64,000 nucleotides of DNA from Moritella sp. 5 (GTDB taxonomy: Bacteria > Pseudomonadota > Gammaproteobacteria > Enterobacterales > Moritellaceae): positions 3,286,001-3,350,000 of the forward strand of contig NZ_CP056122.1 of assembly GCF_018219455.1 (NCBI RefSeq), in the 5' to 3' direction. The translations under genes and the position numbers were made by a program. The notes under the pieces are model-generated. The model worked only from the letters and a program-made list of their open reading frames with translations. It was not told where the DNA came from and did no database searches. Positions 38,738 through 48,338 of this stretch are shown piece after piece; position 1 is the first letter of the stretch, and every line of letters starts with the position of its first letter.

Positions 38738-41205
38738 TTTACTACCTCAATACTGTTATTACTCACATCGTCACCTCGACTTTCTGTCTCAACTTGTTTG
38801 GTACTCAGTACCGTGACTTGTTTTGCACTTAATGGCGATAATAGAAATACTAACAAGATCCCAAACATAACAGTTAAGCCGAAACTTTCTACTGCAGGTG
38901 TCACACTTAAGGCAAGTACACCAAATACCAGCGCAGATGAAATGGCCGATAAAGTTATCGCTAAAACGGTATTACGCTGCAATCCGTGTTCTTGATAAAA
39001 AATAACATAATCAATTGCTAAAGCGAGAATAAGTAATACCGCTAACAAATTGAAAATATTAAGATGGCCTAAGCTTAATTGCGTTAATAGCAAGGCACCG
39101 CCAGCACTGACCATAATACTTAATAACCCTAACAAGCCTTGCATCAAGCCAAAACGTAAACACAGCACAATTGTCACCACTAATATCGCACCCGCGAACA
39201 GTAATAATAACGCTTGGCGATAATGACTTAATGCCGCAGACACTTCCGCAGGTTTATTATCAATACTCATGTCAGGTTGATCTGCGATCCATTGCTGTAA
39301 GTCAGTATTTAATGCCACACCTGAGGTTTCAACCCACAAGGCGTACTTCATCGCCGCTTTCTTATCTACACTCTCATCTATATTCTTGGCATCTTGGCTT
39401 TGATACTTATATTGATAAATGTACACCGCAGATAGGGCCTGTAATGGACCAGAATTAAACGCATCTAACGTTAACGGCTTAAATTCATCTACCGTATCAG
39501 TTAACCCTAAGATCGCTAATCCCTGCTGGAAAACCCGTTGTTGCTCAGCGTCTTTAAGCAGATCGTTGCTTGCTTGTTGTTTCGCAACGGACGGCAACAA
39601 GCTGGCAATACTCTTCACGGTTAAACCTTGCAGTTGTGAATGCTGTAATCGTGCAAGTAAGTCTTCTTGGCGTTGCAATAACGTTTCGCTGTCATCTGCG
39701 GTAATCACAATGCGTTGACTGTGTTGGTAACCCATCAGCTTCGCCATTTTGATCTCGTTATCAATCAAAAATGCGGGGCTGGAATTAAGCAACCGAATAT
39801 CGTCATTAAAATTAATGTCATCGATGACGATCACACTGACTAACCCTAAGCTCAATACGACAAAGATGATACGGCGTTGCTGGTGCAGTCTTGTTAACCA
39901 GATATTTAGCTTATCTGTTAACGTCCAAACACTTGGCGTTACGCTGATGTTGCCACTTAGATTTAAATAAGGCAGTAATAGCAGCACAGTTAACAATGCG
40001 CCAAACAAGCCAAAGATCATGAATACTGCGACTTGACTCAATAAGGATAACGGCGACATGATTAGTGCAGCATAACCCAATGCAGTCGTGATAAACCCTA
40101 AGCACAAGGCGGTACGAATCGATTTAATACCACCGCGAGTATTACTATTACTATTACTATTACTATTACTAACACTGAGACTAACAAAGGCATGAAAGCA
40201 ATAATCAATCACAATACCAATTAAGGTCACAGCAAAGACTAAAGTGAGTAAATGCAATTGATTGAATAAAGTAACGACCGCCGTTAATCCATAAATTACC
40301 GAGATGGCTAATACCAACAGTGACAGATTAACGGGCTTTGCACTGCGAAATACAGCTAAAATCATTAATAACACAGCTAATAATGAGATCACGCCAAAAG
40401 TCGACATTTCATATTCAGCTTGCTGACTGGATTCTGCAGTATGGAATAATACCCCACTATAAAGCACATCCACATCGAACTTGGTTTCTAATCTTTGAAA
40501 CTCTGCCTGTAACTGCGTCGAAAATGCTTGAGTTTGCTTCACTGAGAAACCATCAACATTAACCTTAATAGGCATAATGTAATGTTTTAACCCATCTTTA
40601 TTCACGACAATAATGCCCTGTTCAGTTTCAAACGATTGTAACTGGGTTAAACCTGTCGCTAAAAAATCAGCCAAATTCAATCGTGGGGAAATAGCTAAAC
40701 TACCGCTAACGAACGGATCACTTACTTGCGTCAGTTTACCTAACACAAAATTATTAATCGCTTGTGGATCGGTTAACAAGGCTTGATAGTCATCGGTCAT
40801 GACACTGTCACGATAAGGCTGATAAAACGTAATCACATCGCTGATATCAGGGACTGTCATTGATTCGCTTTCAATGCCAGTAAACGACGTAATAGTATTG
40901 GCTAATTGGTGATAAGCAGGAATAGCTTGTTCACCTGAAATCGCCACTAATACCCGTTGATTCGCTTGTTGGAATAAGGCCGACTTGGCTTGGTTTATAT
41001 CTTGCTTCTGACTTGCTTGCGCTTGGCTGTCAGTCGGTAATAACGACAGTATATTCGTCTCTATTTGCCATTGACCCCAACCAAGTTGATAGCCCGCTAA
41101 TAGCAATACCACAACCAATTGCAGCAAGTAACATTTAAGTCCAAACTTATTATTGCAGACGCTAAAGTTAGAGTTGCTCACGAATAGCCTTTGGCAGTTC
41201 ATCAA
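38734..41205 (-). CDS. apeM: MMPL/RND-type exporter (ApeM)
   Basis: 823 residues with two repeats of one helix, a periplasmic loop and five further helices, as in MMPL proteins. Membrane blocks include FGVISLLAVLLMILAVF and the second half near LLLLFAGAILVVTIVL. It most likely flips or exports the aryl polyene lipid. A run of five ATTACT repeats at 40141-40170 encodes a Ser-Asn repeat in a loop between membrane segments. The gene overlaps the LolA-like gene upstream by 38 bp and apeN downstream by 4. Confidence 0.88.
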   Translation of the reverse strand: MMNCQRLFVSNSNFSVCNNKFGLKCYLLQLVVVLLLAGYQLGWGQWQIETNILSLLPTDSQAQASQKQDINQAKSALFQQANQRVLVAISGEQAIPAYHQLANTITSFTGIESESMTVPDISDVITFYQPYRDSVMTDDYQALLTDPQAINNFVLGKLTQVSDPFVSGSLAISPRLNLADFLATGLTQLQSFETEQGIIVVNKDGLKHYIMPIKVNVDGFSVKQTQAFSTQLQAEFQRLETKFDVDVLYSGVLFHTAESSQQAEYEMSTFGVISLLAVLLMILAVFRSAKPVNLSLLVLAISVIYGLTAVVTLFNQLHLLTLVFAVTLIGIVIDYCFHAFVSLSVSNSNSNSNSNTRGGIKSIRTALCLGFITTALGYAALIMSPLSLLSQVAVFMIFGLFGALLTVLLLLPYLNLSGNISVTPSVWTLTDKLNIWLTRLHQQRRIIFVVLSLGLVSVIVIDDINFNDDIRLLNSSPAFLIDNEIKMAKLMGYQHSQRIVITADDSETLLQRQEDLLARLQHSQLQGLTVKSIASLLPSVAKQQASNDLLKDAEQQRVFQQGLAILGLTDTVDEFKPLTLDAFNSGPLQALSAVYIYQYKYQSQDAKNIDESVDKKAAMKYALWVETSGVALNTDLQQWIADQPDMSIDNKPAEVSAALSHYRQALLLLFAGAILVVTIVLCLRFGLMQGLLGLLSIMVSAGGALLLTQLSLGHLNIFNLLAVLLILALAIDYVIFYQEHGLQRNTVLAITLSAISSALVFGVLALSVTPAVESFGLTVMFGILLVFLLSPLSAKQVTVLSTKQVETESRGDDVSNNSIEVVK
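40141..40170. repeat. ATTACT hexanucleotide repeat inside apeM
   Basis: Five perfect tandem copies in the coding strand of the exporter, read as alternating Ser-Asn. The six-base unit keeps the frame when copy number changes. Confidence 0.85.
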
Positions 41206-41806
41206 CCGCAGTCAAACTAAGTTCAATCTCGGTACGGTTACCAGAGGTTTCAAATAATACTAAATGATCGACAGTATCCTTCCCACATAGCTCAATCACC
41301 CTCATCACTTTCGCTATCACCGCATCTTTCGGCGTTAATTCAATGCAAGTTTGGTTTGAAGATGCTGCTTTTGTTAATGATGTGGTCGCTAAGCTAAATT
41401 GAGTTTCGAGCGCAGCAAGATCACCAGACAAGGCGCTCATGAGCACGCTTGCAATTGGTGTCGCATTATTTATCTGCTTTTGCTGTTGACGGTGGTCGAT
41501 GGAAAATAGCCCTTCCTCCTTGAGTATCATGGTCGAGGCAATCGGTTTACTGGTATGCCAGACAAAGCCTAAAGCTTGATCTAAAAACAGTTCACCACTG
41601 GAGATCACTGGATTCTTCAATACCGTGAAATACTTGTGTTGCACAAATGTGCCACTGGCTATCGCCAGCGGTTTAAACTGCGATAATAGTGCCAGTGGTG
41701 CTGCTGATCCTTTAATTTTACCCGAGCTTAAATCTTTAGCATCATCGGCAGCAAACACATTGCCAGCCAATGACAGTAAGAGCAGCAGTCGTAACCAACT
41801 ACCCAT
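41168..41806 (-). CDS. apeL: LolA-like outer-membrane carrier (ApeL)
   Basis: 212 residues. Signal peptide (about 1-19, LLLLLSLAGNVFA), then the LolA-like unclosed barrel (GTFVQHKYFTVLKNPVISSGELFLDQALGFVWHTSKP). LolA normally carries lipoproteins across the periplasm; this cluster paralogue probably carries the aryl polyene product to the outer membrane. Overlaps the thioesterase gene by eight bases. Confidence 0.8.
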   Translation of the reverse strand: MGSWLRLLLLLSLAGNVFAADDAKDLSSGKIKGSAAPLALLSQFKPLAIASGTFVQHKYFTVLKNPVISSGELFLDQALGFVWHTSKPIASTMILKEEGLFSIDHRQQQKQINNATPIASVLMSALSGDLAALETQFSLATTSLTKAASSNQTCIELTPKDAVIAKVMRVIELCGKDTVDHLVLFETSGNRTEIELSLTAVDELPKAIREQL

Positions 41807-42227
41807 TCAGTTCACCGTTTAACTTATCAGTAAAGACAGCAGGTGTCACAAATTGCAACTCTTGTGTTTCTAAATCAACAGCTAACTGAATAGTCGATGC
41901 TTTAGTTAACTTCTTACCTGTATCTAAGCAGGAGATTACATACTCCATTTTCAAGCGAGATTCCACTTCAACTAAATGTGCATCCACTTTTATCTTCTGA
42001 GCATAACGCGCCGAAGCAATATACTTCACGCGCATATCAACAATTGGCCACATATAGCCTGATTTACTCATATCTTCATAATCAAAATTCATTTTACGTA
42101 ATAGCGCGCTGCGAGCGACCTCCAAGTAACGCGCATAATTACCATGCCAAACAATATTCATCGGATCACAATCATGAAACGGTACATCAATAATAACGGA
42201 TTCTGATAACAGACTATTTTTGCTCAT
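41799..42227 (-). CDS. apeK: Hotdog acyl-CoA thioesterase (ApeK)
   Basis: 142 residues. 4-Hydroxybenzoyl-CoA thioesterase fold with the active-site DCDPMNIVWHGNYARYLEVAR segment (Asp and Asn/His positions as in the YbgC group). It probably releases or edits acyl chains in the pathway. Between it and the ammonia-lyase lies a CTTGTAT tandem repeat. Confidence 0.82.
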   Translation of the reverse strand: MSKNSLLSESVIIDVPFHDCDPMNIVWHGNYARYLEVARSALLRKMNFDYEDMSKSGYMWPIVDMRVKYIASARYAQKIKVDAHLVEVESRLKMEYVISCLDTGKKLTKASTIQLAVDLETQELQFVTPAVFTDKLNGELNG

Positions 42228-42242
42228 TTATGTATTACCTTG

Positions 42243-42268
42243 CTTGTATCTTGTATCTTGTATCTTGT
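42243..42268. repeat. CTTGTAT heptanucleotide tandem repeat in the ammonia-lyase/thioesterase spacer
   Basis: CTTGTAT three times plus a partial fourth copy, in the 55-bp spacer upstream of the thioesterase's start. Copy-number change would alter the spacing between the two genes without changing any protein. Confidence 0.85.
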
Positions 42269-42282
42269 TTTTTGTGTAAAGA

Positions 42283-43842
42283 TTATTGATAAAGCGCCCA
42301 ACGCTGCGTTTGAATCGCATCAATTGTAAAGCGTAATAGACTTTCCATTGGTCGGTCTTCTACTAATGGCTCGAAGAAGCTGCAAATGTCGTTATACATA
42401 GCTTGAACAGCGACAGGTAAACTTGCCAAATCTAACTCTTTACGTTCAATACGAATACGTAGGCCTTGTACTGTCGCCAATAATGTCGTCGCTAATACTT
42501 GCTCAGTCAACTGTAAAACACGCATTGCATCGCGCGAGGCAATCGTGCCCATACTCACTTTGTCTTGGTTATGACATTCAGTAGAGCGTGAGAAAACACT
42601 GGCAGGCATGGTTTGTTTTAATGCTTCTGCTGTGTACGCAGATGCACCAATCTGCATGGCTTTAAAACCATGGTTAATATAACGACGCGATTCATCACTC
42701 ATCGATAAGTTTGATGGCAAGCCATTATTGTATTTGGTATCAACCAAAGACGCTAACTGACGGTCAGCAAGATCTGCTAAGTTAGCAACCGCTGTTTTCA
42801 TGCTGTCCATAGCCATCGCGATATGACCACCGTAAAAATGACCACCGTGTAATACGTGCTCACCTTGGCCATCAATAATCGGGTTATCGTTTGCAGAGTT
42901 CAGCTCGTTCTCAATCATTTGACGGAACCAAGGCAGTGAATCTTGTAATACCCCAATAACGTGCGGCGCACAACGAATCGAATAACGATCTTGTAAACGG
43001 TCAGCATTACGTGGGTGTTCTGCATGATTCAAATCATTACGGATCCAGGTAGCGACTTGTTGCTGACCTGGGTGTGGTTTTACCGAAAATAAGATCTCAT
43101 CGAAATGATGACTATTACCTTGAATAGACAAGCTCGCCATGGCAGTAATACGCGCCGCTAATTTAGTGAGGTAGTTAGCACGATCAAAGGCTAAACAAGC
43201 AACGGCTGTCATGACTGCCGTGCCATTCATGATCGCAAGTCCTTCTTTAGGTCGTAACACTAATGGCGTTAGCCCTAACTCTGCCATGACTTCGCCACTG
43301 TTGCGAATTTGGTCTTTATAATACACATCACGTTCGCCAACTAATGCGCCAGCAACATAAGATAATGGCGTTAAATCACCACTTGCACCCACCGATCCTT
43401 CTTGTGGGATCGCCGGAATAATATCGTGTTCTAAATAGGCCGCCAATAAATGCAGCATTTCCCAGCTTACGCCAGAATAGCCTTGTGCTAAAGAATTGAG
43501 ACGGGTAGCCAAAATAGCACGACCTTCAACAGTGCTAAATAATTGCCCTAAGCCACAACCATGAAAACGAGTAAGGTGTAATGGTAATTCATGTACTAAA
43601 TGAAGCGGTACTTTTACTGTAACAGAATCACCATAACCTGTGGTTACACCATAAATAACACCATCTTCTTTTAATAAGCTATCTAAGAACGCGAGCGCTG
43701 AATCAATCTTAGTCGTTAACTCTGGTGCATCACTGATACTGACATGCTTTTCTTGTTTCGCAATTGCAACGATATCTTCAATCGTTAAACGTGATTCGCC
43801 AAACTTAATTGTTGCTTTAGTGGTAGCCACTGACTTCTCCAA
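42283..43842 (-). CDS. HAL/TAL-family aromatic amino acid ammonia-lyase
   Basis: 519 residues. The MIO-forming triad Ala-Ser-Gly is in GASGDLTPLSY (Ser near 154), with the catalytic Tyr near 64 (YGVTTGYG). The selectivity pair near 93-94 reads Phe-His in TRFHGCG. Histidine lyases have Ser-His, tyrosine lyases His-Leu and phenylalanine lyases Phe-Leu at this position, so this enzyme matches none exactly. By context it may supply the aromatic starter (such as 4-coumarate) of the aryl polyene, but that is inference. First residue of the frame is ATG; the acyltransferase gene ends one base upstream. Confidence 0.85.
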   Translation of the reverse strand: MEKSVATTKATIKFGESRLTIEDIVAIAKQEKHVSISDAPELTTKIDSALAFLDSLLKEDGVIYGVTTGYGDSVTVKVPLHLVHELPLHLTRFHGCGLGQLFSTVEGRAILATRLNSLAQGYSGVSWEMLHLLAAYLEHDIIPAIPQEGSVGASGDLTPLSYVAGALVGERDVYYKDQIRNSGEVMAELGLTPLVLRPKEGLAIMNGTAVMTAVACLAFDRANYLTKLAARITAMASLSIQGNSHHFDEILFSVKPHPGQQQVATWIRNDLNHAEHPRNADRLQDRYSIRCAPHVIGVLQDSLPWFRQMIENELNSANDNPIIDGQGEHVLHGGHFYGGHIAMAMDSMKTAVANLADLADRQLASLVDTKYNNGLPSNLSMSDESRRYINHGFKAMQIGASAYTAEALKQTMPASVFSRSTECHNQDKVSMGTIASRDAMRVLQLTEQVLATTLLATVQGLRIRIERKELDLASLPVAVQAMYNDICSFFEPLVEDRPMESLLRFTIDAIQTQRWALYQ

Positions 43843-43843
43843 A

Positions 43844-44788
43844 CTATTTCTTACGTTCTACTTTATGGTCTTCTTGCCAAAAATCAAAAAAGTTAAACCA
43901 TTGATACGGGTACTGCAAACAAAAGTGTTCTAACCTTTGTGCGTATTGATTAATCAGCTCGCCAATATCGGCTTGTCTGGTTTTACGTGCAAACTTCAAT
44001 TTATCTGATACATGTTCGAAGATAAGGCGATATTTGTCGCCGTCTTTCAAACAAAATAGATAATACACAGGGCATTCCAGCAAAGAAGCTAGAATAAATG
44101 GCCCTTGTGAAAACGGCGCTTGCTGGCCTAAAAATTCGGCATAAACCACGCGTCCAGGAGACGTCGTACTGGTGCGGTCTCCCACAATAACGACCTTCTC
44201 ACCCGCTTCTACACGTTGTTTTAATAAAATGGCTAAATCAACTCCCACATCTGACACTTGAATGAAGTTAACATTCACATTGGGGTTAATCTTTTGCATT
44301 ATTTTATTAAATTCAACGGCGTGATGAGTAAATACCAATACATTAATACGGGTTTTATACTTACCGACACTGAGCGTGCGACATACTTCCAGATTACCCA
44401 AGTGCGAGCCAATAAATACCGCGCCCTTATTATCTTCGAGTAATTTTTTAAATTTTGCATCATAACTGTATTGCACTTGTTCGATCGAAATCTTGCCAGT
44501 CCAAGCATCTATCTTATCAAATGCGCCTTGGGCAAAAGTATAGAAATGTTTGATACCTTCTCGATGACCCGGCTGTTTCGAACTGCCTTTACGCTTTGCA
44601 ACTTTGCCAAGGTAATTTAAAGATGCATTTTTGCTTTCTCCGCCAGTAAAATAAAAATACACAATGACAGGGTAAAGAATAATAGATAAACCAGTACGGC
44701 CTAGAATACGGTAGCAAAGCAGCAGTGTTTTCATACCAATATAGGTACCGCGTTCTTGCATTTTTGACCAGTGAACTGTGGTAGTCAT
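43844..44788 (-). CDS. LpxL/HtrB-family acyltransferase of the aryl polyene cluster
   Basis: 314 residues. N-terminal membrane anchor (about 33-50), catalytic HLGNLE (His-X4-Glu), GDRTSTTSPGRVV and a Pro-Leu-rich C-terminus. It resembles lipid A acyltransferases. In the APE clusters I know, this domain is fused to a glycosyltransferase (ApeJ); here it is a separate gene following one. It probably attaches an acyl chain during assembly of the lipid-linked pigment. Confidence 0.82.
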   Translation of the reverse strand: MTTTVHWSKMQERGTYIGMKTLLLCYRILGRTGLSIILYPVIVYFYFTGGESKNASLNYLGKVAKRKGSSKQPGHREGIKHFYTFAQGAFDKIDAWTGKISIEQVQYSYDAKFKKLLEDNKGAVFIGSHLGNLEVCRTLSVGKYKTRINVLVFTHHAVEFNKIMQKINPNVNVNFIQVSDVGVDLAILLKQRVEAGEKVVIVGDRTSTTSPGRVVYAEFLGQQAPFSQGPFILASLLECPVYYLFCLKDGDKYRLIFEHVSDKLKFARKTRQADIGELINQYAQRLEHFCLQYPYQWFNFFDFWQEDHKVERKK

Positions 44789-44807
44789 ATCGTTATTCTG
44801 CCCTTAA

Positions 44808-45545
44808 TCAAGTGTTAAACTTACGCAATAATAACTGCGGTAAACGTTTTAACATGCCAAAAAACAAACGCGTGTGCATCCATGAAATGGCCACATTATC
44901 TTCCCATAACCGGAAATGTGAAACGCCATTTTCAGGATAATTAACCTTGGTTGGTAAGAAGATCGTATTTACACTCTCCCAATATAAGCGCACCATAATT
45001 TCGGTATCAAACGCCATATATTCGCCAATATTGTTATTTTTGGCTAACAAGCCGAGCGTCTCAGCCAATGGGTATACCCGAAAGCCACACATGGTATCTT
45101 TAATGTCAAATGATAGTGTTTCAATCCATACCCAAACATGGGTTAAATAACGCGCATAATAGCGGTGTTTAGGCACAGATTCATTATAAATAGGTTGGCC
45201 ACTGATTAACTGACTTGGCTGTGCCTGTGATAACTCAACTAGTTTATTGATATCAGTAATATCATGCTGACCATCGGCATCCACTTGAACAGCATGAGTA
45301 AAGCCCATACTATCTGCATACTTTAAACCTGTTTGTATTGCCGCACCTTTCCCCTGATTCTGCTCATGGCTAATCAAAGTGACATAACTGTATTTTTCCG
45401 CTAACGTCAGCATAAATACGCTACTGTCAGCATCGCTGCCATCATTAATCATGATCACAGGTAACTTGTATTCCGCCAAAGCCCCTAACAACTGATCAAT
45501 CACTACCGTGTGATTGTAATTAGGGATCACAATACAATAACTCAC
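44808..45545 (-). CDS. Family 2 glycosyltransferase of the aryl polyene cluster
   Basis: 245 residues. GT2 fold with nucleotide-sugar motifs VIPNYNH and DGSDADSS, and the metal-binding DADGQHD. The C-terminus ends shortly after the WMHTRLFFGML region, with no acyltransferase domain. The gene directly downstream supplies that domain, so this is probably the first half of a split ApeJ. It adds a sugar to the lipid-linked polyene. Overlaps the dehydratase gene by four bases. Confidence 0.82.
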   Translation of the reverse strand: MSYCIVIPNYNHTVVIDQLLGALAEYKLPVIMINDGSDADSSVFMLTLAEKYSYVTLISHEQNQGKGAAIQTGLKYADSMGFTHAVQVDADGQHDITDINKLVELSQAQPSQLISGQPIYNESVPKHRYYARYLTHVWVWIETLSFDIKDTMCGFRVYPLAETLGLLAKNNNIGEYMAFDTEIMVRLYWESVNTIFLPTKVNYPENGVSHFRLWEDNVAISWMHTRLFFGMLKRLPQLLLRKFNT

Positions 45546-45997
45546 AGACCACCTACCGTATTCTTTTCAGCGTTATATACAGCAACTGTTTCAGCAAAAA
45601 TAAGTCGACCAGAAGAATGAGATTTAATATCACCGTTTGACGTTGTGGATTGATAACTAAACAGCACTTTTTCGGCTGATTTTTTAGTTAACGTCAGCAC
45701 CACATCTTGACCCGGTAAGATCATTTCCTGAAACTTCAACACTTGAATATTCATCACATCAGTCGCGCCCATGACTAAATATTGCTTCGCATACTCTACC
45801 GCCCAGTGCAGTTGCACCACACCCGCTAAGATTGGCGCTTGGTCAAAATGACCTTTAAAATAGTCCAAATCAGTCGGGATATTCAACGTTAACGCAACCG
45901 TATCATCCGAACTATCTGCACTATCTGTTTTAACGTTATCTGTATTAAGAAATGCAGTACTCAGAATGGTTGCATCCACTTTCACTAATTCAGTCAA
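45542..45997 (-). CDS. apeI: 3-hydroxyacyl-ACP dehydratase (ApeI)
   Basis: 151 residues. FabZ-like hotdog fold with active-site-like GHFDQAPILAGVVQLHWAVEYAKQ and LKFQEMILPGQDVVL. It probably pairs with ApeP to dehydrate hydroxyacyl chains. Overlaps the AMP-ligase gene by eight bases. Confidence 0.85.
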   Translation of the reverse strand: MTELVKVDATILSTAFLNTDNVKTDSADSSDDTVALTLNIPTDLDYFKGHFDQAPILAGVVQLHWAVEYAKQYLVMGATDVMNIQVLKFQEMILPGQDVVLTLTKKSAEKVLFSYQSTTSNGDIKSHSSGRLIFAETVAVYNAEKNTVGGL

Positions 45998-47420
45998 ACA
46001 ATTTCTCCAATTCTTTAATCACTAATTTACCTTGAGAATTAAATGGCATTTGCGCTGGATAACGCCATTTCTTAGGTAAACAGATTCGTTCAAACTCACC
46101 GAGTAAGTGCTGTTTAAAGCTATCATTCAATGACTTTTTATTTTGTTCGTTCAGTAATGCTTGCCCTTTTTCGGTCAATTCAATCACAGTCGCTAACACT
46201 TGTTTTTTCACGCCATCGAGTACGATCACACGCACTTCGTTAACCAAGGGGTGTTGTTGTAAACAACGTTCCATATGATCGAGATTAATACGTTTTTCTT
46301 CATGCTTCACAGTGCGGTCGGCACGGCCTAACATTTCAAAATGTTGTTCATCAATACGCTGAACGCGGTCTTCGGTGACGTAGTTAGCATCATTAATATA
46401 AGGTGATGTTAAGACCAACTGCGCAGTCTCAGGCATAATACGATAGCTAATATCAGGGAAAACCCGCCACGCACTTGGGGTTGAGTCTTGGCACTGTCGC
46501 CACGCTATACCACCTGTTTCTGTACTACCAAACACTTCAATTGGCGCCTGCGATAGTTGGGTAAATAATTCTTGAGCGACAGCAAACGGTAGCGGGCCAC
46601 CAGAACTAAACACACCTTGTAATTGCGCTTTATTTGCCATCAAGACATTATCTAAACTCAGCCGTTTTAAATGCGCAGGGCTAGAGATCAATAACGCAGT
46701 TTGGCGGCCATTATCAACTAACTCTTTACCTAGCTCTTCGACCAAAAGCTGACTAATATGTTCAGGGTATTCAAAGGTATCATTAACAATTGCTAAGCCG
46801 GATTTTAACGGCAACAACAGCTTAAATAACAGCCCATAGATATGCTGATGGGATACTGTGCTTAATAATAGCTGTGAAGCATCTAGACGCACAGCAAAGG
46901 TGTTGATTAGTACATCGACTTCACAGTTAAGCTGACTAAACTGTTTCACAATCGGTTTATGCTGCCCGGTCGAACCTGATGTAAAGAAGGTAATTTGACA
47001 GTCTAATGGTGTAAACAGAGCAGATCTGTCTTGTAATGGCTGACTTTGAACAGCAATCACATCATGCTTAGCAATACTGTTCGTGTTAATCAAAGGCGCG
47101 TCGATTAATGCTACATTTATCGCTTCTAGTCCATCGACTTTAATATCACCGAGCGTAGCCTGACATTGTGGCGCGATATGCATAAGCGTTTGAGACTGTG
47201 CATTCGGTGGCATAACAATGTGACGACCTTCCAGTGCCAGAGCGAAAAAGCCAACGCTAAACTGATAAGTCGATTGATGAAACAGTAACACACTGTCTGC
47301 ATCCATTTGGCGAATCATTTGTCTTGCATCGTGAATATCAGCACTAAACTGCTCAAAACTATATGCTTGCTTGTTAATATGAAAGCATATATCACGCTGA
47401 CGTAGCGACAGTTCTGTCAT
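45990..47420 (-). CDS. apeH: Acyl/aryl AMP-ligase (ApeH)
   Basis: 476 residues. ANL superfamily enzyme: P-loop-like FFTSGSTGQHKP, A5-like FGSTETGG, then a shortened C-terminal domain. It probably activates the aromatic starter (aryl-AMP) and loads it onto an ACP. The gene ends in the dehydratase gene and begins 3 bp after the stop of the membrane-protein gene upstream. Confidence 0.88.
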   Translation of the reverse strand: MTELSLRQRDICFHINKQAYSFEQFSADIHDARQMIRQMDADSVLLFHQSTYQFSVGFFALALEGRHIVMPPNAQSQTLMHIAPQCQATLGDIKVDGLEAINVALIDAPLINTNSIAKHDVIAVQSQPLQDRSALFTPLDCQITFFTSGSTGQHKPIVKQFSQLNCEVDVLINTFAVRLDASQLLLSTVSHQHIYGLLFKLLLPLKSGLAIVNDTFEYPEHISQLLVEELGKELVDNGRQTALLISSPAHLKRLSLDNVLMANKAQLQGVFSSGGPLPFAVAQELFTQLSQAPIEVFGSTETGGIAWRQCQDSTPSAWRVFPDISYRIMPETAQLVLTSPYINDANYVTEDRVQRIDEQHFEMLGRADRTVKHEEKRINLDHMERCLQQHPLVNEVRVIVLDGVKKQVLATVIELTEKGQALLNEQNKKSLNDSFKQHLLGEFERICLPKKWRYPAQMPFNSQGKLVIKELEKLFD

Positions 47421-47423
47421 TAT

Positions 47424-48053
47424 TTAGTCTTCCTTCTGCGTCGTTTCAATACTTGGATTAGCACTGATTACGTCGCTATTATTCGCATACTTTCGCTGCA
47501 CAAATAGGCGTACAACAAATTCAACGGCGCATAAACTACCAATCAGGATGTACGCGATAAAACCGTTATAAATAGTCCACACTTTAAATGAGCTATATAA
47601 AGCCGTATACAATGAAATACTGGCATTAATGATGAAAAAACCACACCACACCAAAGTAACTTTACGTGTGTAATTTACAGCATGTTCAGGTAAGTCTGGA
47701 TCTTGTAACCGCGCAAATGTTTCAATGACGGTGGGCGGTTTAAGATATGAATACGCAAATACCGCCAACATGGCAAAATTAACCATTAGCGGATATAGCT
47801 TAAAGCCAATATCTGAATCAGTGAATAACGAGGTAACTATCGCCAAACCGCCTAGCGCGGTTGCGGGTAATAACCAAGGCATTTTATTCAAAACACCACG
47901 TAGCATCATTAAACGAGACAGTAACAGCACTAATAAACCGAGCGCAAGCCAAAAAGGACTCACATAATTTAACCCTAAATATACTGCAAATGGGTAAAGT
48001 AATAAGCACAACCCCAAGATCACTGTAAGTAGTTTCTTCAACATATAATTCAC
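47424..48053 (-). CDS. apeG: COG4648-type membrane protein (ApeG)
   Basis: 209 residues with about six hydrophobic segments (e.g. LLTVILGLCLLLYPFAVYLGL, FWLALGLLVLLLS). It belongs to a membrane family always found in these clusters; its exact role is unknown, possibly lipid handling. ATGs at 48053 and 48044 are both possible starts. Confidence 0.78.
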   Translation of the reverse strand: MNYMLKKLLTVILGLCLLLYPFAVYLGLNYVSPFWLALGLLVLLLSRLMMLRGVLNKMPWLLPATALGGLAIVTSLFTDSDIGFKLYPLMVNFAMLAVFAYSYLKPPTVIETFARLQDPDLPEHAVNYTRKVTLVWCGFFIINASISLYTALYSSFKVWTIYNGFIAYILIGSLCAVEFVVRLFVQRKYANNSDVISANPSIETTQKED

Positions 48054-48073
48054 TGTGGACTAATGTACTGCGA

Positions 48074-48325
48074 TTATTTCGCTAACGTTAGTTTTTCAAT
48101 TTCGTTTACAACATCTTCTACTGTACGTACCAATTTGAACACTTCAGGTTCAATTTTTTCGTTAGTAATGTCGCGTAATTTAATCACTAAATCAATGGCA
48201 TCAATGCTGTCTAAATCTAAGTCAGTATATAAATGGGCACTGAGGTTGATGTCGTCTGCATCGATTTCAAATTCTTCAACTAAGATATCGGCTAATGTTT
48301 GGTAGATGTGTTCTCTAGATTGCAT
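48074..48325 (-). CDS. apeF: Acyl carrier protein (ApeF)
   Basis: 83 residues, acidic, with the phosphopantetheine-binding Ser in DLDLDSIDAIDLV. Second of two adjacent carrier proteins. In characterised APE systems the two carriers have different jobs: one for the aryl starter, one for chain elongation. Confidence 0.9.
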   Translation of the reverse strand: MQSREHIYQTLADILVEEFEIDADDINLSAHLYTDLDLDSIDAIDLVIKLRDITNEKIEPEVFKLVRTVEDVVNEIEKLTLAK

Positions 48326-48338
48326 GGAAAATCCTTAA

